This document shows, piece by piece, positions 1-10,133 of a DNA stretch of 64,000 nucleotides (within the stretch, counting starts at the first letter, position 1; each line of letters opens with the position of its first letter). Location: contig NZ_JALCZO010000005.1 in NCBI RefSeq assembly GCF_023555495.1, forward strand, positions 186,001-250,000, in the 5' to 3' direction. This stretch comes from Polaribacter sp. Z022 (GTDB lineage: Bacteria > Bacteroidota > Bacteroidia > Flavobacteriales > Flavobacteriaceae). The position numbers were made by a program, and so were the translations under genes. A model generated the notes under the pieces. The model was not told the origin of the DNA and made no database searches. It saw only the letters and a list, made by a program, of their open reading frames with translations.

Positions 1-1203
1 ATGATGTCTACAAAAGATATGGGAAAACCTGTGCCTTTTCATGCTCCAGATTATGCAATTCCTTTTGATGCAGAAAAAGCATTAAAAGATAAACACAGAA
101 AAATAAAACAAGTTAAAGAAGGTTTTTGGTGGGTAGAATTAAGTAGTGATGTAGATATTATTGGTGAAAGAGATGAAATTCGTCACAGATTATTAGCACA
201 TTTTTACGGAGTTTGGGATCATGTTAAAAACTCAGGAGATTTTCCTGAAGCTGAAAATGTTGCTTTAGATTGGATTGGTTCTATTCCTGGTAGAAGAGAA
301 TCTCGAAGATTTATGGGAGATTATATTTTAAATGAAAGAGATTTATTAGAAGCAAGACATTTTGATGATGCTGTTGCTTTTGGTGGTTGGTCTTTAGATG
401 AACATTGTCCTGGAGGAATTGAAAATTTAGATGAACCAGCAAGTTATTTTCATTCAAGATTTAAAGAAGTATATCAAGTACCTTTTAGAAGTTTGTATTC
501 TAGAAACATAGAAAATTTATTATTTGCAGGAAGAAATGTAAGTGTAACCCATATGGCACTTTCATCAACAAGAATTATTGGTACTTGTTGTATGATGGGA
601 CAAGCTGTAGGTACTGCAGGAGCAATGTGTGCAGAAAAAGGAGTTTCACCAAGAAAATTATATCAAAAAAATATTAATGAACTGCAAGAGCAATTGTTAA
701 GAGACGATTCTTATTTTCCTAACAGACCTGCAAAAGATAAAAATGATAAAGCAAAATCAGCGAGTTTAATTTTTGCTTCTTCTACAAGCTCAGGAGATGT
801 AAAAAATTTAACAAATGGTGTAGGTAGAGATTTAGTAGATAAAATTAATCATTGGCAATCATCAGGATTAAATGCAGAATTGCAATTAGAATGGAGCAGA
901 CCTCAAAAATTTACAAGTGTAGAAATGAAGTTCGATACCAATTTGCAACGTAATATGATGATGCATAAGAACCCTGCTAAAAACAAAAACCAAGTTACTG
1001 CAGTTCCACCAGAATTGGTTAAAGATTTTACTGTAGAAGCAAGAGTTAATGGTCAGTGGAAAGAAGTTGGTAAAAAAGAATACAACCTTACACGTTTGGT
1101 AAAAATTAATTTTAATGAAGTAAAAGCAACAGCAATTCGTTTAAAATTAAAAAACACACATGGTAAAGAGAATATAAGAATGTACGAGATAAGATGTTAT
1201 TAA
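1..1203 (+). CDS. FAD-dependent oxidoreductase, C-terminal part (5' end outside window)
   Basis: The frame is open from the first base, and the protein lacks the N-terminal Rossmann/FAD-binding region expected of the family, so the gene almost certainly begins upstream. Residues 1-235 look like the C-terminal half of the FAD_oxidored (PF12831-like) family: the block NLLFAGRNVS, followed by the conserved region STRIIGTCCMMGQAVGTAG, is typical of the second FAD-contacting segment. Residues 255-400 form a separate beta-rich tail resembling a discoidin (F5/8 type C)-like module that could bind carbohydrate. Such oxidoreductases occur in algal-polysaccharide loci of Bacteroidetes, but their substrate is generally unknown and I do not assign one. 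The stop lies 107 bases before the chosen start of the next sulfatase, on the same strand. Confidence 0.7.
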   Translation: MMSTKDMGKPVPFHAPDYAIPFDAEKALKDKHRKIKQVKEGFWWVELSSDVDIIGERDEIRHRLLAHFYGVWDHVKNSGDFPEAENVALDWIGSIPGRRESRRFMGDYILNERDLLEARHFDDAVAFGGWSLDEHCPGGIENLDEPASYFHSRFKEVYQVPFRSLYSRNIENLLFAGRNVSVTHMALSSTRIIGTCCMMGQAVGTAGAMCAEKGVSPRKLYQKNINELQEQLLRDDSYFPNRPAKDKNDKAKSASLIFASSTSSGDVKNLTNGVGRDLVDKINHWQSSGLNAELQLEWSRPQKFTSVEMKFDTNLQRNMMMHKNPAKNKNQVTAVPPELVKDFTVEARVNGQWKEVGKKEYNLTRLVKINFNEVKATAIRLKLKNTHGKENIRMYEIRCY

Positions 1204-1310
1204 AATTAGTAACAAATATTAACAAAAGAGTAAGATTTTTTGTAAAATCTTATTCTTTTGGATTAAACTTTTTATTTTTATTTAGTCTTATTAGAAATAA
1301 TAATGATAAA

Positions 1311-2855
1311 ATGAAAACAACTAATTTATTTCAAAAAGTATTATTCCTTTTTATAATTCTATGTTTTTTAAGCTTTATAAAAATTAATAAACATAGTAAC
1401 GAAAAAAACTCAAAACCAATTCTTAAAGAGAAGGTTAAACCGAAACCTAATTTAATAATCATACAAACTGATGAGCATAATTTTAGAACTTTAAGTGCTT
1501 ATCAAAAATTATTATCTAAAGACCAAGCTTTAGTTTGGGGAGAAAATGCTAAAATAGAAACTCCATTTATAGATTCTTTAGCAGAAGAAGGTGCAATCTA
1601 CACTAGTTACTATTCTACATCTCCTGTTTGTACTCCTTCTAGAGCATCTTTTGTTTCAGGTTTATACCCTTATGCAACTGGTGCAGATAAAAATGATAAT
1701 CCTTTAAAAGATAATATTGTAACATTCGCAGAAATTTTAAGAAGAGATGGTTATGCTACTTCTTATGTGGGTAAATGGCATTTAGAAGGACGCTCTAAAA
1801 AAGAGTTAGCTAATGATAAGAAATCTAAAATCTGTTTTATTCCAGAACGTAAATTCGGTTTTACAGATAATAGGTTTATGATTAATAATGGACATTCACC
1901 TTACATCAAAGAATTAAAAGACGGTAGGTTAAAATTTGTGAACGGAAAAAAATCTAGAGAGCTAGATAAAAACGGAAAATCTAAAGACGGTTTGCAATAT
2001 CTTACTGACTTCTTAACGGATAAAAGTTTAGAAATTTTAGAGCGTGATAAAAACGAGCCATTTTGTTTAATGTTATCTATTCCAGATCCACATACACCAA
2101 ATGTTTCAAGAGAACCATATACTTCTATGTATAAAAACATGAAGTTTGAAATTCCTGAAACTATGAGGGTAATAACAGATATTGAAAGACCAAAATCTGG
2201 TTCCCCTAAAAATAAGAATGAAGCCAAGGAATTTAATCAAACCTATTTGAGAAATTATTTTGGTATGGTTAAATCTATTGATGATAGTGTTGGTAGAATT
2301 TTAAAGTTTTTAAAAGACAATAACCTAGAAAAAAATACAATTGTAGTTTTTACTTCAGATCATGGTGATATGTTATTTGAACACAAAAGAAGAAATAAAA
2401 GTGTTCCTTATGAGTCATCATCAAGAATTCCTTTTTTGATTAAATATCCAAAAAAAATAAAAGCGGGTAAGGTTATACATAAAGCATATACAACTGCAGA
2501 TTTTGCGCCAACAATATTATCATTAATGGATGCAAAACCAATACCAAACACACATGGAATAGATGATAGTAAGGTTTTACAAAACAATCAAAAAGAAGTT
2601 TTTTCAGAAAGGATTACTTATACAAGAAATACCAGTACTTGGGTAACAGCAGTGTCTGATAATTATAAATTAATCTTATCAAAAAAAGAAAAGCCTTGGT
2701 TATTCGATTTAAAGAAAGACCCTAATGAGTTGTATAATGTTTACAATAAAAAAGGTTATAAAGATATTTCATCTAAAATGTTGCAAGAGCTTAAAAAACA
2801 AATGACAGTTTATAAAGACCCTCATTTTAAAGGAAAACAAGCGTTTAACTACTAA
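1311..2855 (+). CDS. S1-family sulfatase (formylglycine type)
   Basis: Probable exported sulfatase hydrolysing sulfate esters on galactan oligosaccharides. The motif C-T-P-S-R at residue 107 (counted from this start) is the site of conversion of cysteine to formylglycine. The N-terminal metal ligand region is QTDEHNF and the C-terminal one is FTSDHGDM, as expected for the alkaline phosphatase-like fold. I chose the ATG at 1311 rather than an in-frame ATG at 1194, because the longer version would overlap the oxidoreductase and place 39 extra residues before the hydrophobic stretch LFLFIILCFL. That stretch looks like a signal or membrane anchor. The length of 514 residues is normal for the family. 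It is closely related to the sulfatase at 8601-10106. The S1 subfamily is not assigned. Confidence 0.9.
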   Translation: MKTTNLFQKVLFLFIILCFLSFIKINKHSNEKNSKPILKEKVKPKPNLIIIQTDEHNFRTLSAYQKLLSKDQALVWGENAKIETPFIDSLAEEGAIYTSYYSTSPVCTPSRASFVSGLYPYATGADKNDNPLKDNIVTFAEILRRDGYATSYVGKWHLEGRSKKELANDKKSKICFIPERKFGFTDNRFMINNGHSPYIKELKDGRLKFVNGKKSRELDKNGKSKDGLQYLTDFLTDKSLEILERDKNEPFCLMLSIPDPHTPNVSREPYTSMYKNMKFEIPETMRVITDIERPKSGSPKNKNEAKEFNQTYLRNYFGMVKSIDDSVGRILKFLKDNNLEKNTIVVFTSDHGDMLFEHKRRNKSVPYESSSRIPFLIKYPKKIKAGKVIHKAYTTADFAPTILSLMDAKPIPNTHGIDDSKVLQNNQKEVFSERITYTRNTSTWVTAVSDNYKLILSKKEKPWLFDLKKDPNELYNVYNKKGYKDISSKMLQELKKQMTVYKDPHFKGKQAFNY

Positions 2856-2866
2856 AATAATTTAAG

Positions 2867-5530
2867 ATGAAGAATATAAAAATATATAAAAGTCAAATAT
2901 TACTGTTAGCAATTGTTTTCTTTTCGCTTTCAGCCAATGCTCAAAATTTTTCAACAAAGACAAACAATATTAGAAACTCTGTAGTTGCTGAAATTAATCA
3001 GGAACCTGTTTTGTTTTTATCTAGTTTAAGTTCAAGTTTAGCTGCTTATACTTTAAAAGGCGAAGAATTATGGAACTTTAAAATTGATAACCCATCAGTA
3101 ATTTTTGAAATTTTAGCAGAAGACATCAATAATGATGGCAATGATGATTTATTAGCAGTTGCAGGAAATGGAATTGTGTATTGTATCAACAGTGATGGAA
3201 AATTATTGTGGAAATATTCACCAGAACAAAAAACACGTTTATCTGAAATTGCAGTTGTAAAAAACAATGATAAAATTCAAATTTTTGCGGGTGGAAACAA
3301 CTACCAATTATATGAATTAAATACTCAAGGAAAATTAGTTTCAAAAACTAAAATTAAAGGAGTTGTTAGAAAAATAGAATCAGGTAAATTCTTAGATTCC
3401 TCTAAAGAAACGTTGTTTTTAATGACTTATGTGCACGATAAATTCAGATGGGAATTTATGGGCTTTTTAAATCCAGAAACCAAAGCAATTATTAAACAAG
3501 TAAGTTATAAGAAAAACGATTTAAAATCTTTGTCTAAAATAATGGTTACAGATATTGAAATTGCAGATATCAATAAAGATCATAAAGATGATATTTTGTT
3601 TTTTGGTGATACTAAGTTTAGACCATTTTTCACAACACTAGATGCTAATTTTAATGTCATAGCAGAATATGAAGGAAACAGAAAGCAGACACAACGTTAT
3701 GCACATTCTCAAGGTACTTTTTTACCAAAAAGAAATGAAATTATGTTTCAGCATGGAGGTATTTTAATTGTTTTAGATCATAAAGGAAAACTAAAAAATA
3801 CTGGTGGAGAAAGGTATGGTAAAGGTGTGTATAGCAATTTTGTGTATGAATCTAAAACCAATCAATTAATTGCTACAGGTACAGTAGATGGAGGTAACAA
3901 TGTAGATTTTTATAATGTATCAAAAAACAATTGGCACAAAACAAAATACCAAAAACAAGGTAGCATGTTAGCGGTTGAAAAGAATCTAGACAAACTCTAT
4001 AAACAAGTTCTTAATTTTAAAATGCCTAATTATCAGCAAAAGTCTGATAAACCTTGGGTAATGGTTACCAAAGCAGATTTAGATTCTAAACTAGATAAAC
4101 TTGATGGAAATTCTATAAAATTTGTTATTCAAAAATCGCCTAAAGAATCTACAGATAGAACACATTTAGTTCAGAAATTAGGAAAAATTGCACTAAAAAA
4201 AGACAAAAGAGGAAAATATCAGGATTCTAGAGAAGACATCATTCAAATGGCAAAAGACTATGAAGCAAAAGGACAACCTTTTACTTTTTGGGCTGGTCAT
4301 GGAAATGATCCTTTTTACATTCAAATAGAAACTTTAGAAGAAATATTAAGAGTTGCTCCTACAACTTGTTACGGATTTGTGTATGCAGAAATGGATAAGG
4401 TAGATGATCCAAGAGTTATTCATTTTGTAAAAGAATATATGCCAAGGTTGGCAAAAGCAATTCGTAAAAATAATAGAGCAAAATTATATTTTAGATACAA
4501 AAATATGTTTTGGGCAGCAACATCACACTTACCTCTTTGGAAAGAAATGTTTTTCTCAGGGAAATATAGTGATTTTTTAGCTCCAGCTTCAGAAGATACA
4601 AGTAATCGAATTCAAGATTTAAATTTAGCAGGTAGAGTAGGAATGTTTGCAGGTGGATATATCAACGATTTTACAATGCGATTGATAGATGATAATCCTA
4701 CAAGTTGGAGACCATTAACTCCTGGAGGTCAAAACTCTGTTTCACCTTATTTAAGGCAAGGGGTTATGATGGCTGCTTATGGAGCACGTTATGGAGTTTT
4801 ATTTAATGGCGGATTTGTTGAAGAACCAGGTCTTAATATTTTATTTGCAATGATGAAATCTGGTGTATTACCTATAGTAGAAAAAGAAAATATACAATCT
4901 ATTGGTTCTTGGCATTTGATAAAAGATGTAGATGAAAAATTGGTACATTCTGTAGATACACATCACAGTATCAATCAATATAAAAAGGATGATGAAAATG
5001 CAGTTTTTTCTGTTGGCCAAATGCATTGGGCAGGAACAAATATTCCTGAAAATGATTTTTCTAAAATAGCCTTAGGTGTTCATTACAGGTGGTTAAATTA
5101 TATGCCTGAAACTCCAAATGGAATGGTGCCAATTGCTCCTATTGAATCTAAAGAAATGTTAGTAAAAAAGAACATTCCTTTTAGTGTTAGTAATGGTAAA
5201 AAAGGGTATTTAAACAATGAGTTTGTATCAGCTAAAGAATATCAATCAACATTAAAAAATCAAGTAGAAAAAGGTGCTAAACAATTACCAATAATTGTTA
5301 AAGGTGCTGCTTGGTCTGCTATTAAAATTGATGAAAATCATACAAGAATTATTTTAATGGATCAAGGTTATATTGAGCCTCAAGATAGAGATGTAACCAT
5401 TACGTTTCAAAATAGAAAACCAAAATCAGCTAAAGATATTTTAAGTAATGATGTGCTTAAAATCAAAAATAATAAGTTAGAAACCAAAGTTTTAGCGGGT
5501 TCTTTGCAGTTTATAGATATTAAATATTAA
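2867..5530 (+). CDS. Secreted beta-propeller glycosidase, GH150 lambda-carrageenase-like
   Basis: The 887-residue protein has a signal peptide (MKNIKIYKSQ... SLSANAQ). Residues 30-330 carry PQQ/FG-GAP-like beta-propeller repeats, with calcium-loop type motifs DINNDGNDD (86-94) and DINKDHKDD. The long C-terminal part (about 390-887) has no obvious familiar signature but contains segments such as TFWAGHGNDPFY and VLFNGGFVEEPGLN. The known lambda-carrageenases of GH150 are of similar size (about 940 residues) and also combine an N-terminal propeller with an unrelated C-terminal domain. Together with the surrounding sulfatases, GH110 and GH2 enzymes, this makes a lambda-carrageenase-like role my best inference. 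I cannot verify catalytic residues. It starts 11 bases after the upstream sulfatase and ends 5 bases before the next gene. An alternative is a non-catalytic or novel-family protein. Confidence 0.5.
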   Translation: MKNIKIYKSQILLLAIVFFSLSANAQNFSTKTNNIRNSVVAEINQEPVLFLSSLSSSLAAYTLKGEELWNFKIDNPSVIFEILAEDINNDGNDDLLAVAGNGIVYCINSDGKLLWKYSPEQKTRLSEIAVVKNNDKIQIFAGGNNYQLYELNTQGKLVSKTKIKGVVRKIESGKFLDSSKETLFLMTYVHDKFRWEFMGFLNPETKAIIKQVSYKKNDLKSLSKIMVTDIEIADINKDHKDDILFFGDTKFRPFFTTLDANFNVIAEYEGNRKQTQRYAHSQGTFLPKRNEIMFQHGGILIVLDHKGKLKNTGGERYGKGVYSNFVYESKTNQLIATGTVDGGNNVDFYNVSKNNWHKTKYQKQGSMLAVEKNLDKLYKQVLNFKMPNYQQKSDKPWVMVTKADLDSKLDKLDGNSIKFVIQKSPKESTDRTHLVQKLGKIALKKDKRGKYQDSREDIIQMAKDYEAKGQPFTFWAGHGNDPFYIQIETLEEILRVAPTTCYGFVYAEMDKVDDPRVIHFVKEYMPRLAKAIRKNNRAKLYFRYKNMFWAATSHLPLWKEMFFSGKYSDFLAPASEDTSNRIQDLNLAGRVGMFAGGYINDFTMRLIDDNPTSWRPLTPGGQNSVSPYLRQGVMMAAYGARYGVLFNGGFVEEPGLNILFAMMKSGVLPIVEKENIQSIGSWHLIKDVDEKLVHSVDTHHSINQYKKDDENAVFSVGQMHWAGTNIPENDFSKIALGVHYRWLNYMPETPNGMVPIAPIESKEMLVKKNIPFSVSNGKKGYLNNEFVSAKEYQSTLKNQVEKGAKQLPIIVKGAAWSAIKIDENHTRIILMDQGYIEPQDRDVTITFQNRKPKSAKDILSNDVLKIKNNKLETKVLAGSLQFIDIKY

Positions 5531-5535
5531 AAAAA

Positions 5536-7062
5536 GTGATTGGACTAAAAAAGATTTTATTAGCAGTTATTATTTGTTTCAATTTTTCTTTGTATTCACA
5601 AAATGAAAGCGATTTCTATACAGAAACTTGGAATAATGGTGTTACAAAAAATTTAGTTACAGACTTTGGTGCTAATGGTAATGACGCCCTAGATGATTCA
5701 AGTGCAATGCAAGCTGCCATTAATAATGTTACAGCATTAGCAAATGGAGGTAAAATTATAATTCCTGCTGGTACTTATTATTTGGGTAATATTAATATGA
5801 AATCTAAAGTCCATTTGGTATTTGATAAAGATGCTATAGTTAAACCTATAATTCCAGATTCTGGTAATTGGAGAGTTTTTTCATTTGGTAAAAAAAGTGC
5901 AACAGTTAAAGATGTTAGCATTAGAGGTGATGGAGGTAAGTTTACAATAGATTTTAGAGTTCCAGATATTTCTAAAAATTTAAGAGGACAAGTTTTTTTA
6001 ATGTTAAATGTTGATAATTTTTTAATTGACAACTTTCATTTATTAGATGACAATACAATTTTTAATGCTGCTAATTTTGGGTTTACTGATTACAATGGTC
6101 AATTTTATGGACCACAAAATGGAGTTTTTAAAAATGCAAGCGATAACAGAGCACATGCTGGCTATGGAATTGCGCAAGTAAGAATTGGTAAACATATTTT
6201 GTTTAAAGATTTGGTTGGAAATGGAGGGGTAACTTTAAGAATAGAATCTGGTTCTTTACAAATTGTAGAATTGCATGAAGAAACTCATGATTTAGGAATT
6301 TTTGATATTGTTGGAAGAAATATTTCAGGATCAAATTGTAATTCTGCGCTTATGATTTCTCCTCATACAATGACAAATGGTAAAGTAGATGTAGAGAATG
6401 TAACAACAACAGATTGTGCAACTGCAGTAAGAATTGATAAAGGTTTTGATGAGCATGGGTACCCAGCAGGTACTTTTTCTGATGATTGTATTGTATCAAA
6501 TGTAACTGCTAATTATGGTGTAAATGCACAATTAAATTGGTGGAGAGTAAAATACCTACCTTGTGACAAAGCAATAAGAGATTTAGTTTCTACAACTTAT
6601 AATCCAGATGGAGAAAGTTATAATGCTCCAGCAATTGCTGCTATTATTAATACAGCTACAGGAACTGGTGCTGGAACTTTTAATGTGAATTTTTCTAATG
6701 TTATTCAAAATGGTTTTGAATATCAATCTAAAACCATGTTAACAACTGAAGATAATACAGATACTACTAAAAATTCTTGGCCATATTGTGAGTCTTCATT
6801 GTCTGTAAATAGTAGTAATTTATTAGAAGAATTCATTTTATATCCTAATCCTACTAAAGATTTTGTACATATTAATCTTCCAAATGTAGAAAGTATTACC
6901 CTATATAATATTTTAGGAAAAAGAATGGATAATATTTCGTTTCTAAGAAATAATAAGGCCATTAAAGTAGATGTAAGAAGCCTAAAAACTGGAGTTTATT
7001 TTCTAAAAATTAAAGAAGATTCATCAAAACCATCAATAAACATAAAATTGCAAAAAATATGA
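5536..7062 (+). CDS. Secreted right-handed beta-helix enzyme, GH82 (iota-carrageenase)-like, T9SS cargo
   Basis: The 508-residue protein begins with GTG and a signal peptide ending near LYSQ. A pectate-lyase-type start (VTDFGANGNDALDDSSAMQAA, from residue 41) leads into a parallel beta-helix, and residues 433-508 form a T9SS sorting domain (YPNPTKDF ... GVYFLKI). Gln214 and Glu237 are 23 residues apart, the spacing recalled for the Gln222/Glu245 pair of a characterised GH82 iota-carrageenase. The Asp expected two residues after the Glu is Gly here (RIESG). Two paralogues lie at 15991-19368 and 21321-22940. The stop codon overlaps the next sulfatase start as ATGA, so translation is probably coupled. 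Other beta-helix families (GH28-like, polysaccharide lyases) are not excluded. Confidence 0.6.
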   Translation: MIGLKKILLAVIICFNFSLYSQNESDFYTETWNNGVTKNLVTDFGANGNDALDDSSAMQAAINNVTALANGGKIIIPAGTYYLGNINMKSKVHLVFDKDAIVKPIIPDSGNWRVFSFGKKSATVKDVSIRGDGGKFTIDFRVPDISKNLRGQVFLMLNVDNFLIDNFHLLDDNTIFNAANFGFTDYNGQFYGPQNGVFKNASDNRAHAGYGIAQVRIGKHILFKDLVGNGGVTLRIESGSLQIVELHEETHDLGIFDIVGRNISGSNCNSALMISPHTMTNGKVDVENVTTTDCATAVRIDKGFDEHGYPAGTFSDDCIVSNVTANYGVNAQLNWWRVKYLPCDKAIRDLVSTTYNPDGESYNAPAIAAIINTATGTGAGTFNVNFSNVIQNGFEYQSKTMLTTEDNTDTTKNSWPYCESSLSVNSSNLLEEFILYPNPTKDFVHINLPNVESITLYNILGKRMDNISFLRNNKAIKVDVRSLKTGVYFLKIKEDSSKPSINIKLQKI

Positions 7063-8594
7063 TTTGTTTAAATAGTATAAAAAAACTGAAAATTGCCATT
7101 CTTTTTTTAACCTTAAGCCTTATTGGATTTTCAGCATTTGCCCAAAAACAACAAAAACCAAATATTCTTTTTATTGCTATTGATGATTTGAATGATTGGG
7201 TAAGCCCACTTGAAGGGAACAAACAAGCCATCACTCCAAATATGGATAAACTAACTAAAAGTGGAGCAGTGGTGTTTAAAAATGGAGTTACTCCAGCCCC
7301 AATTTGTGGGCCATCTCGTTCAGCAATTTTATCTGGATTTTTACCTAGCACTTCAGGTGTTTATGCGAATTCACATGACATGTTATATTCAGAGTTAGTT
7401 CAGAAAAATCCAACTTTACCAGAATATTTTTCATTAAATGGTTATCATACGTTATCTAATGGAAAAATGTTTCATAAACATGGTACAAAAAATGGAAAAA
7501 CAGATTTTGGTGCTTGGGCTTTTGATGAATTTTCAAGAGCTAGAAGATATAATAAAGATGCTGTAAATAATAAATATGTTACATCTTCTAAAGCAGGAGC
7601 AATTAATGGAGTTGTAAAACTAGAATACAAAGAGAAAAAAGCAAAACTTAGTTGGGGACCAACAAAAGATAAATTTGAAAAAACGGTAGATTTTGGTGTT
7701 GCAGATTGGGCAAGAAAACAACTACAAAGAGATTTTGACAAGCCTTTTTTCATGTCAGTTGGTTTTATAAAACCACACTTACCATGGTTTGTTCCTCAAG
7801 AGTTTTTTGATATGTATGATATCAATAAAATAGAAGATTTAATAATTAAAGAAGATGATTTAGCAGACATAACAAATGCCCAAGGAAAGCAGAAATTTAA
7901 ACCAACTGCAGAATACAAGTGGATTAAAAAACACAATCTTAGTAAAGAAGCTACAAGAGCATATTTGGCAAACGTAAGTTATGTAGACAAGTGTTTAGGT
8001 ATTGTAATGGATGCTTTAGAAAAAAGTGGTTATGCAGACAATACTATTATTGTCATTTGGGGAGACCATGGATGGCATTTAGGTGAAAAACAACGTTATT
8101 TAAAAAATACTTTGTGGTCTGAAGCTGTAAAACCTCCATTTTTTGTGAAGCTCCCAGGAATGGAAAAGACAATTATATCAGATAAAACTGTAAGTTTATT
8201 AGATTTATATCCAACGTTAATCAGTTTAGCAAATTTGCCTAAGAAAGATAATTTAGATGGACATGATTTTTCTAAATTATTAAAAAATCCTTCTTCTAAT
8301 TGGAAATACCCTGGTGTTACTGTTTCAGCAAATGGAACATCAGTTTTAACAGAAAAACTTCATTATATTAAATATTTATCTGGTGAAGAAGAATTGTATG
8401 ACATTGTAAATGATCCCCATGAATGGAATAATTTAATTAAAGATTCAAGGTATAAAAAAGAGATTAAAGAGTTAAAAAAGTGGATTCCTAAGAAAAGGAA
8501 AAAAGCGAGTAAAGAAAGGTATAAAAAGCCAAAAAACTATGTGGATGCAGATCAAGATCCAACCATAAAAGCAACACGCGTTTTTAAAAAATAA
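7059..8594 (+). CDS. S1-family sulfatase, iduronate-2-sulfatase-like (probably S1_7)
   Basis: Exported sulfatase of 511 residues. The signal peptide ends near FSAFAQ (residue 29). The formylglycine cysteine is Cys83 in the motif C-G-P-S-R. The N-terminal metal motif is AIDDLNDW and the C-terminal one is IWGDHGWHLGE, a combination typical of iduronate-2-sulfatase-like enzymes (S1_7). Members of S1_7 are known to desulfate carrageenan oligosaccharides in marine flavobacteria, which fits this locus. The first 25 residues contain a charged stretch before the hydrophobic core, so the true start could be slightly downstream, but the ATG used overlaps the preceding stop by 4 bases and fits translational coupling. 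The C-terminus is lysine-rich. The next sulfatase follows after 6 bases. Confidence 0.9.
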   Translation: MICLNSIKKLKIAILFLTLSLIGFSAFAQKQQKPNILFIAIDDLNDWVSPLEGNKQAITPNMDKLTKSGAVVFKNGVTPAPICGPSRSAILSGFLPSTSGVYANSHDMLYSELVQKNPTLPEYFSLNGYHTLSNGKMFHKHGTKNGKTDFGAWAFDEFSRARRYNKDAVNNKYVTSSKAGAINGVVKLEYKEKKAKLSWGPTKDKFEKTVDFGVADWARKQLQRDFDKPFFMSVGFIKPHLPWFVPQEFFDMYDINKIEDLIIKEDDLADITNAQGKQKFKPTAEYKWIKKHNLSKEATRAYLANVSYVDKCLGIVMDALEKSGYADNTIIVIWGDHGWHLGEKQRYLKNTLWSEAVKPPFFVKLPGMEKTIISDKTVSLLDLYPTLISLANLPKKDNLDGHDFSKLLKNPSSNWKYPGVTVSANGTSVLTEKLHYIKYLSGEEELYDIVNDPHEWNNLIKDSRYKKEIKELKKWIPKKRKKASKERYKKPKNYVDADQDPTIKATRVFKK

Positions 8595-8600
8595 TATCAA

Positions 8601-10106
8601 ATGAAATCAAAAATTATTTTAACAATTACTGCAATAATTATCATTGCTCTTTTAAGTTGTAAAGGTCAAAAAACAGTTTCTAATTCTACTAAGAATAAAG
8701 TAGAATCAAAAGAGAAGCCAAATTTAATAATCATTCATACAGATGAGCATAATTTTAGAACTTTAAGTGCTTATCAAAAGTTATTACCAGAAGAACAAGC
8801 TTTTGTTTGGGGAAAAGGAAACAATTCTAAAACGCCAAATATCGATAAAATTGCAAACGAAGGGGCAATAGCAACTAGTTATTATTGTGCTTCACCTGTT
8901 TGTACTCCTTCTAGAGCTTCATTGGTTACAGGATTATATCCTCAAGCTACAGGAGCTCCAAAAAATGGATTGCATATTAGCAAAGATGTTCCAACTTTTG
9001 CTACAATCTTAAGAGATCAGGGTTATGCAACGTCTTATGTAGGTAAATGGCATTTAGCTGGTCATAAAAAATATGTTTTTGATATAGAATACAAAGCAGG
9101 TTTTGAGGATAATAGATATATGATGAGAGGTGGTCATGCTCCTTATTTTCATATAAAAAATGGAAAATTTAAAGGGATAAATGAAAAAGCTGCTGCAAGA
9201 TTACCAAAAGAAGAAGTAATTCATTTAACCGACTTTTTTACTGATAAAACATTAGAAATTTTAGAAAGAGATAAAAACAAACCTTTTGCTCTAATGCTTT
9301 CTATTCCAGATCCACATACACCAGATTATGCAAAGCCTCCTTACAATACTATGTATCAAGATTTAGATATTAAAGCGCCTAAAACTATGGCACCAGAATA
9401 TGTAGCTTTAAAACCATCTTGGGCTAGAAGTATGAATAAGAATGATAAAAATGAGGCTGTAGGAAAAAAATCATTTGAAAATGAAAAAAATGCATTGAAA
9501 CAATATTTTGGTATGGTAAGCCATATAGATGATTCTGTAGGTAGAATATTACAATTTTTAGATGATAATAATTTATCAGAAAATACAATTGTAGTGTTTA
9601 CTTCAGATCATGGAGATATGTTTTTTGAACACAATAGACGTAACAAAGGCGTGCCTTATGAAGGTTCTGCTAGAATTCCGTTTGTAATAAGATATCCTAA
9701 TAAAATTCCTTCAGGAAAAGTATTAAATACTGCATATACAAATGTAGATTTTGTTCCAACTATTTTAAGTTTAATGAATGTAAAAAGTAATGCAAAGTTT
9801 CATGGTTTAGACACTTCTGATGATTTTACAAATAATAAAAAAGAAATAACAAGCGATAGAATTACCTATTTTGCAAAATCTGGTGGATGGTGGGTTTCTG
9901 CAGTTAATGATAGATATAAATTGGTGATTGATAAAAAAGAAAAACCGTATTTATTTGATTTACAAAAAGATCCAGATGAATTGATAAATTTCTATTATGA
10001 TAAAGAGTATGCAGCCATTGCTAAAAAGATGCAAACAGAATTATTTAAGCAATTAGAAAAGTATGACGAACCTGGTTTAAAAAAGGGAGGTTATAAAACA
10101 AAATAA
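8601..10106 (+). CDS. S1-family sulfatase lipoprotein, paralogue of the one at 1311-2855
   Basis: Sulfatase of 501 residues with a lipobox (ALLSC, Cys20), so probably lipid-anchored in the periplasm or outer membrane. The formylglycine cysteine is Cys101 in C-T-P-S-R. The metal motifs are HTDEHNFRT and FTSDHGDMFFEH. The sequence tracks the sulfatase at 1311-2855 nearly end to end (shared TDEHNFRTLSAYQKLL, DPHTPD/N and YFGMV segments), so the two arose by duplication or were recruited for closely related sulfate positions. It lies in a tight run of genes from 1311 to 12542, 27 bases ahead of a GH2 enzyme. The S1 subfamily and regiospecificity cannot be read from the sequence. Confidence 0.9.
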   Translation: MKSKIILTITAIIIIALLSCKGQKTVSNSTKNKVESKEKPNLIIIHTDEHNFRTLSAYQKLLPEEQAFVWGKGNNSKTPNIDKIANEGAIATSYYCASPVCTPSRASLVTGLYPQATGAPKNGLHISKDVPTFATILRDQGYATSYVGKWHLAGHKKYVFDIEYKAGFEDNRYMMRGGHAPYFHIKNGKFKGINEKAAARLPKEEVIHLTDFFTDKTLEILERDKNKPFALMLSIPDPHTPDYAKPPYNTMYQDLDIKAPKTMAPEYVALKPSWARSMNKNDKNEAVGKKSFENEKNALKQYFGMVSHIDDSVGRILQFLDDNNLSENTIVVFTSDHGDMFFEHNRRNKGVPYEGSARIPFVIRYPNKIPSGKVLNTAYTNVDFVPTILSLMNVKSNAKFHGLDTSDDFTNNKKEITSDRITYFAKSGGWWVSAVNDRYKLVIDKKEKPYLFDLQKDPDELINFYYDKEYAAIAKKMQTELFKQLEKYDEPGLKKGGYKTK

Positions 10107-10133
10107 TCAATTATTTATGCTGATTTAAAACGG

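Noticed and set aside
1194..1310. Longer sulfatase start at 1194
   Set aside because: It would overlap the oxidoreductase and put 39 residues before the signal or anchor segment. The ATG at 1311 fits better.
1901..2227. Minus-strand open frame of 108 codons inside the first sulfatase
   Set aside because: It lies fully within a gene with clear motifs, has no family features and is a by-product of AT-rich coding bias. The same applies to the other antisense frames in the PUL and the glg genes.
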